The position numbers and the translations under genes were made by a program. Shown one piece after another: positions 21,451-27,828 of a stretch of DNA of 36,733 nt. The stretch comes from Planctomycetota bacterium (GTDB lineage: Bacteria; Planctomycetota; PLA2; JAEUHO01): assembly GCA_030065025.1 (NCBI GenBank), contig JASJDY010000038.1:1-36733 (forward strand), read 5' to 3'. The notes below the pieces were generated by a model, which saw only the letters and a list, made by a program, of their open reading frames with translations, did not search any database and was not told the origin of the DNA. Positions within the stretch are counted from its first letter, which is position 1. Every line of letters starts with the position of its first letter.

Positions 21451-22641
21451 ATGAGCGGCAGCACCAAGCCCGATCCCGCCGTTGCCGAGGGGCAGAACCA
21501 GCCCGACGGCGGCCGTCCCGCCCACGTCCTCGTCGTGGACGACAAGGAGATCGTGCGCAACTTCCTCTCGGAGGTGCTCGAGCTCTCGGGGCACACCGTG
21601 ACGGTCGTCGAGACCGGCGGCGAGGCGCTGCGTGTCTGTCGCGAGGAACCCGTGCACGTTCTCGTGACCGACCTGCGCATGGAACCGATGTCGGGACAGG
21701 AGCTGATCCGGCTCCTCAAGATCGACTCCCCCGCCACGGTGCCGATCGTGCTCACCGGCTACGGCTCGGTGGAGCGCACGGTCGAGCTCATGCGCCTCGG
21801 CGCCTTCGACGTGCTCACCAAGCCGTGCCGCGCGACGGAGATCCTCGCGACGGTCGAGAAGGCCCTCGCGCACCACGACGCGCTCGACGCGAACCAGGAT
21901 CTGCGCAGTCGCCTCGAGGCGCAGGAGGGCAAGCGCCAGCAGATCCAGGAAAAGCTCGCGATGATCGGCAAGCTCGCTGCCGGCGTCGCCCACGAGCTGA
22001 ACAACCCGCTGGACGCGACCCTGCGCTGCGTGCGGCTGAGCAAGGAGCGCGTGCAGGACGATCCCGAGACGACGGAGTACCTCGACCTCGCCCACGCCGG
22101 CCTGCTGCGCATGGCCGACATCGTGCAGAGCCTCCTCACGTTCTCGCGCGAGGCCGCCGTCGAGCAGGCACCCCAGCCGTTCGAGGACCTCGTCGCCGAA
22201 GCAATCACCGGCGTCGCGCTTGCCCTGGGCAACGAGGCGCCGCGTATGACCCAGGACATCGAGCTCGCCGTGCGGCGCATCCACGTGCCGCGCGGACTGC
22301 ATCAGGTCGTCACCAACCTGCTGCGCAACGCCTCGGACGCCTGTGAGGGCCAGGGCACGATCACGGTCACGGGTCGGATCGCCGGAGAGCACCTGCTGCT
22401 CGAGGTGACCGATCACGGACCGGGCATCGCGGAAGACGTCCTGCCCCGGGTCTTCGAGCCGTTCTTCACCACCAAGGATCCAGGCAAGGGCACCGGTCTC
22501 GGACTGCCGATCTCGGCGCGACTCGTCGAGAAGTTCGGCGGCCGCATGAGCATCGAGTGCCCGGAGGACGGCGGCACCATCGTCACCGTCGCCCTCCCGG
22601 CCGAGCGCTATGCCGCGGATCTCGTTCAGGAGGCACCGTGA
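21451..22641 (+). CDS. soluble receiver - histidine kinase
   Basis: A 396-residue protein without membrane segments or a sensor domain. The receiver (about 24-142) has Asp74 (VLVTDLRM) and Lys in VLTKPC. A short coiled coil (about 145-170) leads into the HisKA helix with His181 in AAGVAHELNNPLDA. The HATPase domain is complete: N-box LHQVVTNLLRNASDAC, VTDHGPGI, FEPFFTTK and GTGLGL. It should autophosphorylate and pass phosphate to the NtrC-type regulator of the next gene, whose GTG overlaps its stop (GTGA). The N-terminal receiver suggests that an upstream phosphorelay controls it. An in-frame GTG at 21418 is possible, but it would lie inside the structured leader and add nothing recognisable. 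Confidence 0.95.
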   Translation: MSGSTKPDPAVAEGQNQPDGGRPAHVLVVDDKEIVRNFLSEVLELSGHTVTVVETGGEALRVCREEPVHVLVTDLRMEPMSGQELIRLLKIDSPATVPIVLTGYGSVERTVELMRLGAFDVLTKPCRATEILATVEKALAHHDALDANQDLRSRLEAQEGKRQQIQEKLAMIGKLAAGVAHELNNPLDATLRCVRLSKERVQDDPETTEYLDLAHAGLLRMADIVQSLLTFSREAAVEQAPQPFEDLVAEAITGVALALGNEAPRMTQDIELAVRRIHVPRGLHQVVTNLLRNASDACEGQGTITVTGRIAGEHLLLEVTDHGPGIAEDVLPRVFEPFFTTKDPGKGTGLGLPISARLVEKFGGRMSIECPEDGGTIVTVALPAERYAADLVQEAP

Positions 22642-24023
22642 CCGCACGCATCCTCATCGTCGACGACGACCCGCTCGTCCCGCGCACGCTGCGCATCCTG
22701 CTCCGCAAGCACGGCCACGACGTGGACGCTGCCGAGCATGCGCGCGCCGCGTTCGAGCGCATGGCCGAAGAGCAGTTCGACCTCGTCATCTCCGACATCA
22801 ACATGCCGGAGCTGGACGGCTTCGAGGTGCTGCGCCACGTCAAGGACAACCACCCCGCGACGGAGGTGATCCTGCTCACGGGGTACGGCACGATCGAGAA
22901 CGCCGTCCGCGGCATGAAGGAAGGCGCGTTCGACTACATCACGAAGCCCGTGCTCGACGACGAGATGGTGGTCGTCGTGGAGCGCGCGCTCGAGTCGAGC
23001 CGGCTGCGCACCGAGAACGCGGATCTCCGCAAGCGCCTGGCGAGCGCCGAGGGCGCAAAGGGCGACGACGCCGTCGGTCGCGATCCCGCGTTCGTGAAGG
23101 TGTTCGAGACCGTCGAAGCGGTCTCGCCGACGCGGGCGACGGTCCTCATCACCGGCGAGAGCGGCACGGGCAAGTCTCTCGTCGCGCGTCGCGTGCACGA
23201 GCTGTCGGGTCGTAGCGACAAGCCCTTCATCGAGATCAACTGCGGCGCCCTGCCCGAGGGGCTACTCGAGAGCGAGCTGTTCGGCCACGCCAAGGGCTCG
23301 TTCACCGGGGCGACGTCGGAGCGCACCGGACGGTTCCTGGCCGCGGACGGCGGCACGCTGTTCCTGGACGAGATCGGCACCGCCAGCCAGGCGCTGCAGA
23401 TCAAGCTGCTCCGTGTCATCCAGGAGCGCACGTTCGAGCCGGTCGGCAGCGAAGAGACGATGACGGTCGACGTGCGTCTGATCCTCGCCACGAACGACGA
23501 TCTCGCTCGGCGCGTCGAGGACGGCTCGTTCCGTCGCGACCTGTACTACCGCATCAGCGTGGTGCCGATCCACCTGCCGCCGCTACGCGAGCGGGTGTCG
23601 GACGTACCGCTCCTCGCACAGCACTTCCTGAAGCGCTTCGCGTCGGAGAACGAGAAGGCCGTCGAGCGGATCGACGACAACGCGATGACGATCCTGCAGG
23701 CCCACCACTGGCCCGGGAACATCCGCGAGCTGGAGAACGTGATCGAGCGCGGGGTGATCCTCGCGCAGGACGCGGTGCTCACGCCGCGCGACCTACCTCC
23801 GGACCTCGCGAAGACCGCGGCTGCACCCGAGCCGGGTCAGACTCTGCCGCTACGCAAGGCGCTGGAGATCCCGGAGCGCGAGATCATCGAGCGCACGCTG
23901 CGCAGCCACAACTGGAACCGGCAGGAGACGGCGGCTGCGTTGATGATCAATCGCACGACGCTGTTCAACAAGATGCGCAAGTATCGGCTGCTCGGGAAGA
24001 AGAGCGAGCAGCAGGCGGGGTAG
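22638..24023 (+). CDS. NtrC-family response regulator (REC - sigma-54 AAA+ - Fis HTH)
   Basis: A 461-residue protein from GTG 22638, preceded by AGGAGG with 5 nt spacing and overlapping the kinase stop by 4 nt. Receiver with D9-D11 pocket, acceptor Asp53 (VISDINMPELDG) and Lys in YITKPV. AAA+ domain about 145-385: Walker A GESGTGKS, sigma-54 loop GSFTGA, canonical Walker B LFLDEIG, and WPGNIRELEN. A Fis-type helix-turn-helix lies at the end (RQETAAALMINRTTLFNKM). It activates sigma-54 promoters and is the obvious cognate regulator of the preceding kinase. No clear -24/-12 promoter was found in the window to name a target. The second tandem repeat array follows the stop. Confidence 0.96.
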   Translation: MTARILIVDDDPLVPRTLRILLRKHGHDVDAAEHARAAFERMAEEQFDLVISDINMPELDGFEVLRHVKDNHPATEVILLTGYGTIENAVRGMKEGAFDYITKPVLDDEMVVVVERALESSRLRTENADLRKRLASAEGAKGDDAVGRDPAFVKVFETVEAVSPTRATVLITGESGTGKSLVARRVHELSGRSDKPFIEINCGALPEGLLESELFGHAKGSFTGATSERTGRFLAADGGTLFLDEIGTASQALQIKLLRVIQERTFEPVGSEETMTVDVRLILATNDDLARRVEDGSFRRDLYYRISVVPIHLPPLRERVSDVPLLAQHFLKRFASENEKAVERIDDNAMTILQAHHWPGNIRELENVIERGVILAQDAVLTPRDLPPDLAKTAAAPEPGQTLPLRKALEIPEREIIERTLRSHNWNRQETAAALMINRTTLFNKMRKYRLLGKKSEQQAG

Positions 24024-24044
24024 TTCGGCATAGGCGAGTCAGTC

Positions 24045-24300
24045 GCCATGAGGGCCGGAGCGAAGGCGAAACTGCTCTGCATACGCTGAGGCGCCACCCA
24101 CCCACGGCGCGCCTCGCCTTCGACACGAGTGCGAGGATGCTCGCCAGACGGTGAGGCGCGTGCGTGAAGCAGCGCCCCTCGCGTTCGATTCGAGCGCGAA
24201 GACGCCTCCAGCCGCCAAGGGGCCTGCCAGTGACGGCGCGCCTCGCCTTCGGTCCGGCGTCGGCGAGAGAGTCGCTCGCAGGCAAGGGCACCGGCACGGG
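24045..24300. repeat. tandem ~65-bp hairpin-forming repeat array B
   Basis: Four diverged units related to array A at 21.1 kb. Landmarks are GAGGCGC at 24088 and 24153, then AAGGGGC at 24217 and AAGGGC near 24284, giving spacings of about 64-66 bp. Cores such as CCTCGCCTTCGACACGAG and CCCTCGCGTTCGATTCGAG match array A. The array fills the gap after the second NtrC gene and runs up to the PilZ terminator hairpin. No gene is seen in this gap. Confidence 0.75.
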
Positions 24301-24312
24301 CAGAGGCACGGC

Positions 24313-24335
24313 GTTCTAGGGCGCAGCCCTAGAAC
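24313..24335 (-). terminator. perfect 10-bp hairpin overlapping the PilZ stop codon
   Basis: GTTCTAGGGC (24313-24322) and GCCCTAGAAC (24326-24335) pair without mismatch around a 3-nt loop. The TAG stop of the minus-strand PilZ gene (24331-24329) is inside the stem. No T run follows on the minus strand. Repeat array B begins just beyond it. Confidence 0.6.
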
Positions 24336-24679
24336 AAGAGCATCTGGCTGAAGGGCTCGCGCAATGAAAGCGCGCCCGTGAACATCAGCGCGAGGTCCGC
24401 GCCCTTCATCCGCACCACGCGCCCCTGACCGCGTAGGTTCACGAGCGGCGGATGCCGGGTATCGCTCGCGTCCTGGACCGTGATCTCGACGTCCACCTCG
24501 AGGCCGGTCTCGAACCCGTTGGGCTTGGGCAGCGTGGCCCGGAGGCCCCCCGCGCTCACGTCGACGAGGTCCGCCTGCACGACTCCGCTCCCCTCGCGGG
24601 GCTCGATGCGGACGCGGGCCGCCACGGGGATCCTGCGATCCTTGCGGCGTTCGTGGGCATGGACGCGGCGCTCAGCCAT
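24329..24679 (-). CDS. single-domain PilZ protein (c-di-GMP receptor)
   Basis: A 116-residue protein that is essentially one PilZ domain: basic ERRKDRRIPVAARVRI supplies the RxxxR motif (residues 11-16) and DVSAGG (40-45) supplies DxSxxG. The end MFTGALSLREPFSQMLLF is the usual closing segment. It should bind c-di-GMP and pass the signal to a partner. The ATG at 24679 was chosen because the conserved domain begins just after it; the longer open frame upstream translates to Arg/Ser-rich nonsense. It lies 125 bp downstream of the DegT aminotransferase gene on the same strand and next to the cluster that makes and degrades c-di-GMP. Confidence 0.9.
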   Translation of the reverse strand: MAERRVHAHERRKDRRIPVAARVRIEPREGSGVVQADLVDVSAGGLRATLPKPNGFETGLEVDVEITVQDASDTRHPPLVNLRGQGRVVRMKGADLALMFTGALSLREPFSQMLLF

Positions 24680-24803
24680 GTCCCCACGCCTTCGCACGCA
24701 CCGTGCCTTTCGTCCGGAGCCCTGATAATGCGGCTTTGGGACGAAATTCGACCCATTCTCGTCCAAAACTCTGAACGCGTGACCGAAACGGTCGACGAAC
24801 GAC

Positions 24804-25970
24804 CTACTCAGCGAGCAGGGAGCGGACGACGGCGGTGACGCGCTCGACCTCCGCGTCCACCATGCCCGGGAAGCACGGCAGCGCCAGCACCTCCGCCGAG
24901 AGCGCGTCGGCCTCGGGGCAGCTCTCGGCCGCGTCGTCCCCGCCGAAGCAGGTCTGGCGATGCAGCGGTACGGGGTAGTACACGCCGCAGCCGATCCGCG
25001 CCTCCTGCAGCCCCGCACGCAGGGCGTCGCGCTCAGGCGTCCGCACGCTGTAGAGGTGGTAGACCGACTCTGCGTCCGGCAGGACCCGCTGGCCCGCCAG
25101 CGGCAGGTCGGCGAAGGCCGCGTCGTAGCGCGCCGCGACCGCCCGGCGCTGATGGGTCCAGGCGTCGAGCTGCTCGAGCTTCAGCCGCAGAACCGCGGCC
25201 TGGATCTCGTCCATGCGGCTGTTCGTGCCCACGTCCTCGTGGTCGTACATCTTGCGCGTCTGGCCGTGATCGCGCAGGGCACGCACGCGGGCGGCGAGGA
25301 TGTCGTCGTCCGTCGTCACGACGCCCCCATCCCCGACGGCGGCGAGGTTCTTCGACGGATAGAAGGAGAACGTGCCCGCGTCGGCCAGGGCGCCGGCCCG
25401 GCGCCCCTCGAGGGTCGCCGCGATCGCCTGCGCCGCGTCTTCGAGTACGAACGCGTCGCTCCCGGCGTCGCACAGCACGCGGCGGATGGCCGGCACGTCG
25501 GCAGGCGAGCCGAAGATGTGGACCGGCACGACGGCGGCGGTGCGCTCGGAGAGGTTCGCGGCCACGGCGGACGGCGCGAGGTTCCACGTGTCCGGATCGA
25601 TGTCGGCGAACACGGGCACGCCGCCGGCGTTCACGACCGCGCTGGCCGTCGCCACGAAGGTGAACGGCGGCAGGATCACCTCACGCTGCTCCGGCGGACG
25701 ACGGCTGAGCACGGCGCGCAAGACGAGGAAGAGGGCGTCCGTGCAGGAGTCCACCGCGACGGCATGGGCTACGCCGGTGTGCTGCGCGAAGGCCTCCTCG
25801 AAGGCCGCGACCTGCGGCCCCTTGACGTAGCAGTGGCTCCGCAGGACGTCGACGACCGCACGCTCGGCGTCCGGCCCCCACGACGGGTAGACGCGCTGCG
25901 GATCCATCAGCGGGACGGGGTCCGCGGCGGAGGTGGTCGGCGGAACGGGCGAGGTCGAGGAGTCGCTCAC
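24804..25970 (-). CDS. DegT/DnrJ/EryC1/StrS-family sugar aminotransferase
   Basis: A 388-residue PLP-dependent aminotransferase from GTG 25970, with GGGGGAGA about 9 nt upstream. Family marks: DSCTDALFLVLRA (cofactor phosphate region), PPFTFVATASAVVNAGGVPV, the LEDAAQA segment with Asp178 contacting the pyridine ring, and SFYPSKNLAAVGDGG with Schiff-base Lys207. The end PCFPGMVDAEVERV is typical. These enzymes transfer an amino group from glutamate to a 3- or 4-keto sugar nucleotide, for surface polysaccharides or glycosylation. The Gfo/Idh oxidoreductase gene 211 bp upstream on the same strand could provide the keto sugar, as in WbpB/WbpE-type pathways. The exact sugar is unknown. Confidence 0.95.
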   Translation of the reverse strand: MSDSSTSPVPPTTSAADPVPLMDPQRVYPSWGPDAERAVVDVLRSHCYVKGPQVAAFEEAFAQHTGVAHAVAVDSCTDALFLVLRAVLSRRPPEQREVILPPFTFVATASAVVNAGGVPVFADIDPDTWNLAPSAVAANLSERTAAVVPVHIFGSPADVPAIRRVLCDAGSDAFVLEDAAQAIAATLEGRRAGALADAGTFSFYPSKNLAAVGDGGVVTTDDDILAARVRALRDHGQTRKMYDHEDVGTNSRMDEIQAAVLRLKLEQLDAWTHQRRAVAARYDAAFADLPLAGQRVLPDAESVYHLYSVRTPERDALRAGLQEARIGCGVYYPVPLHRQTCFGGDDAAESCPEADALSAEVLALPCFPGMVDAEVERVTAVVRSLLAE

Positions 25971-26049
25971 GGCGGGGATTCTCCCCCCGTTGCGTCACGA
26001 GTGCGCCGTCTGCCAGGGTGTGGCTCGGAGAGCGTGTCCCGCACCGCCT

Positions 26050-26145
26050 CTGGGCCTCGCGCTCGCGCTCGCCTGCGCGCTCGCTGTGCGGGCGCCATCC
26101 GGAAGGCGCGCGTAGGTCGAGCGCGAGCGAGATCGCGAGCGCGAT
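26050..26145. repeat. imperfect inverted repeat of GCGCTCGC / GCGAGCGC motifs
   Basis: The 211-bp gap between the aminotransferase and oxidoreductase genes contains runs of GCGCTCGCGCTCGC (about 26058-26073) facing GCGAGCGAGATCGCGAGCGC (about 26124-26143). Together they could form a long GC-rich hairpin. No gene is seen. It may separate expression of the two genes. Exact pairing was not folded. Confidence 0.4.
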
Positions 26146-26181
26146 GTCATGAGGGGCGCGCGTCCAAGGCTCGGTCAGTCC

Positions 26182-27186
26182 TTATCGGATCCTGAGTCGC
26201 ACCTCACGGCCGCCATCGTCGAGCGAGGCCTGCGCCGCCTCGAGCACCCGCATGCTGCGGGCTCCGTCCTCGCCCGGCGTGAGGGGTGCCGTGCCCGTGC
26301 GCACGCAACGGACGAACGCCTTCAGCTCCTCGACGAGGGGCTCACGGACCGCGATGCGCGGATACGTGACGCGCGTCGGATGGCCGGGCGGTCCACCCGG
26401 TCGTCCGGGGACCGGGGGGATCTTCGCGTGGAGCACCTGCACCTTGCCGTCCGCGGCCATGTCGTCGAAGACGGCCATCCCCCGCTCGCCCACCACGCTC
26501 ACGCGCCGGACCTTCAGCGGCTCCAGCCAGGACAGGTGGATCTGCGCGAGCACGTTTCCCGGGAAGCGCAGGTGGAGGAACACGACGTCGTGAAAGCGAG
26601 GCTGTACGTGACGCGCGCCCTGCGCCGAGACGGCGACAGGCCACTGCTCGAGCAGGTGCACCATGACGCTGATGTCGTGGGGTGCCAGGCTCTCGAGGGC
26701 GCCTTCGGTCGGCCGGATGCGACCGAGGTTCGTGCGCGTGCAGTGCATGTAGCGCACGGCACCGAAGGAACGCGCCGACACGGCGCGCTTGAGCGCACGC
26801 ACGGCCGGGTGGTACAGCAGCAGGTGGCCGACGGCGAGGAGGACGCCGCGCCGCCTGGCGCGACGCACGAGATCCCAGCTCGTGTCGGATGCCGTGGTGA
26901 GAGGCTTCTCCACCAGCAGGTGCTTGCCCGCATCGATCACCTGGCGAGCGACGGCATGGTGCGTGGATCCCGGGCTCGCGACGACGACGGCATCGAGATC
27001 GGGATCGGCCAGGGCCTCGCCCAGGTCGGTGGTCATGCGCGCGCGTGGTGCGATCACCGAGGCAGCGGCGCGCCGTTCATCGTCGGGGTCGGCGACCCAC
27101 GTCAGGCGTGCCCCGGGCAAGGCGGCCAGCACGCGTACGTGGTTGCGGCCCCACTGCCCCGCGCCGGCGACGGCGATCCGGATCAA
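26182..27186 (-). CDS. Gfo/Idh/MocA-family NAD(P)-dependent oxidoreductase
   Basis: A 334-residue protein from TTG 27186, which overlaps the stop of the upstream lipoprotein gene (TTGA) and has GGAGGA before it. Rossmann fold: IRIAVAGAGQWGRNH (GxGxxG), ASPGSTHH, and the family motif VEKPL (92-96, Glu93-Lys94-Pro95), where the Lys is catalytic. The C-terminal domain has LAPHDISVMVHLL, the usual His-Asp substrate-binding helix. It probably oxidises a sugar or sugar nucleotide at C3, giving the keto substrate for the DegT aminotransferase next in line. The Rossmann motif starts only at TTG 27186, so a longer frame upstream was rejected. Confidence 0.93.
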   Translation of the reverse strand: MIRIAVAGAGQWGRNHVRVLAALPGARLTWVADPDDERRAAASVIAPRARMTTDLGEALADPDLDAVVVASPGSTHHAVARQVIDAGKHLLVEKPLTTASDTSWDLVRRARRRGVLLAVGHLLLYHPAVRALKRAVSARSFGAVRYMHCTRTNLGRIRPTEGALESLAPHDISVMVHLLEQWPVAVSAQGARHVQPRFHDVVFLHLRFPGNVLAQIHLSWLEPLKVRRVSVVGERGMAVFDDMAADGKVQVLHAKIPPVPGRPGGPPGHPTRVTYPRIAVREPLVEELKAFVRCVRTGTAPLTPGEDGARSMRVLEAAQASLDDGGREVRLRIR

Positions 27187-27707
27187 TCGCCTTCCTCCGT
27201 CGCCGTGGCGTCCGCCTTCGCCTCCTGCAGCGTCTCGAGCAGGGACGGCGCGCGTTCGACGGGCGCGCCGCGATAGACGGCCCACGCCCGTGTGAACGTC
27301 GGCGGATCATCGGCGGTCATCAGCTCGAGCTCGAGCGCACGGGACCACGAACCGCGCTGGCGGGCGGCATCGACCATCCCGTCGACTCGGGACCGGGCGC
27401 CGTTGCTGAGCGCGCCGTGCTTCTCCCGGAGCGCGACGAACATGTCCTCCGCCTGCCCGCTCTGGGCCTCGAGCGCCGCCAGCGCGATGCGCTCGAGCCG
27501 TGCGCGGTCGGCGCCGGCGGCCACCTCGTGGTTCCAGGCGGTCTTGAAGCGGCCGTCGGCGAGGGCCTTGTCGCCCTGCTCGCGGACAGCGTCTTGTTCG
27601 CTGGGGGCGAGCGCCGGACCGTCCGCCTCGCTGTCGAGGGCGGCGAGGTCCGTGCAACCGGGTGCGAGAAGAAGGAGGAACGCGGCGATAGCGGCGATGC
27701 GGAGCAT
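27183..27707 (-). CDS. small lipoprotein, function unknown
   Basis: A 174-residue protein from ATG 27707. The signal peptide MLRIAAIAAFLLLLAPGC ends with a lipobox-like APGC (lipid Cys18). The mature part is helical, acidic and Ala-rich (ADGRFKTAWNHEVAAGA, then LERIALAALEAQSGQ), with spacing suggestive of tetratricopeptide-like helices. No catalytic motif is seen. It is first in the minus-strand run and its stop overlaps the oxidoreductase start by 4 nt. Its promoter is visible: TTGCGA at 27743-27738, 18 nt, then TATCCT 27719-27714, six nt before the ATG. Confidence 0.7.
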   Translation of the reverse strand: MLRIAAIAAFLLLLAPGCTDLAALDSEADGPALAPSEQDAVREQGDKALADGRFKTAWNHEVAAGADRARLERIALAALEAQSGQAEDMFVALREKHGALSNGARSRVDGMVDAARQRGSWSRALELELMTADDPPTFTRAWAVYRGAPVERAPSLLETLQEAKADATATEEGD

Positions 27708-27713
27708 GGCGCG

Positions 27714-27743
27714 AGGATAGGCGCAGCAGCCACGGCGTCGCAA
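27714..27743 (-). promoter_or_regulatory. promoter (TTGCGA - 18 nt - TATCCT), leaderless start
   Basis: A -35 like TTGCGA (27743-27738) and a -10 like TATCCT (27719-27714) are 18 nt apart, and TATCCT lies 6 nt before ATG 27707. No Shine-Dalgarno is present. It is the best-formed promoter of the six TANNNT cases. It faces away from the promoter at 27816. Confidence 0.5.
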
Positions 27744-27815
27744 CGATCCTCGGCGCACACCTTGTCAGGCACATGGACGGGTCATCGCAGCGTGGGCCCG
27801 AAGGCCCCGCCCCCC

Positions 27816-27821
27816 TACCAT
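27816..27821 (+). promoter_or_regulatory. putative -10 box (TACCAT) for a leaderless mRNA
   Basis: TACCAT precedes ATG 27829 by 7 nt and itself overlaps the alternative ATG at 27820. If it is the -10 box, transcription starts at or near 27829 and the upstream ATG is not in the mRNA. Confidence 0.4.
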
Positions 27822-27828
27822 GGTCGCC

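Noticed and set aside
19419-21755. 778-codon antisense frame across the diguanylate cyclase gene and array A
   Set aside because: The sense strand encodes a complete GGDEF protein; the antisense product has no recognisable domain and runs through the non-coding repeat array.
21073-24300. The ~65-bp arrays as CRISPR or as coding repeats
   Set aside because: There are no spacers between units and no cas genes, units are diverged, and the 65-bp period would shift the reading frame at each unit.
15341-24679. Sigma-54 promoters (TGGCAC-N5-TTGC) in front of cluster genes
   Set aside because: The few TGGCAC matches seen lie inside coding regions without a proper -12 element.
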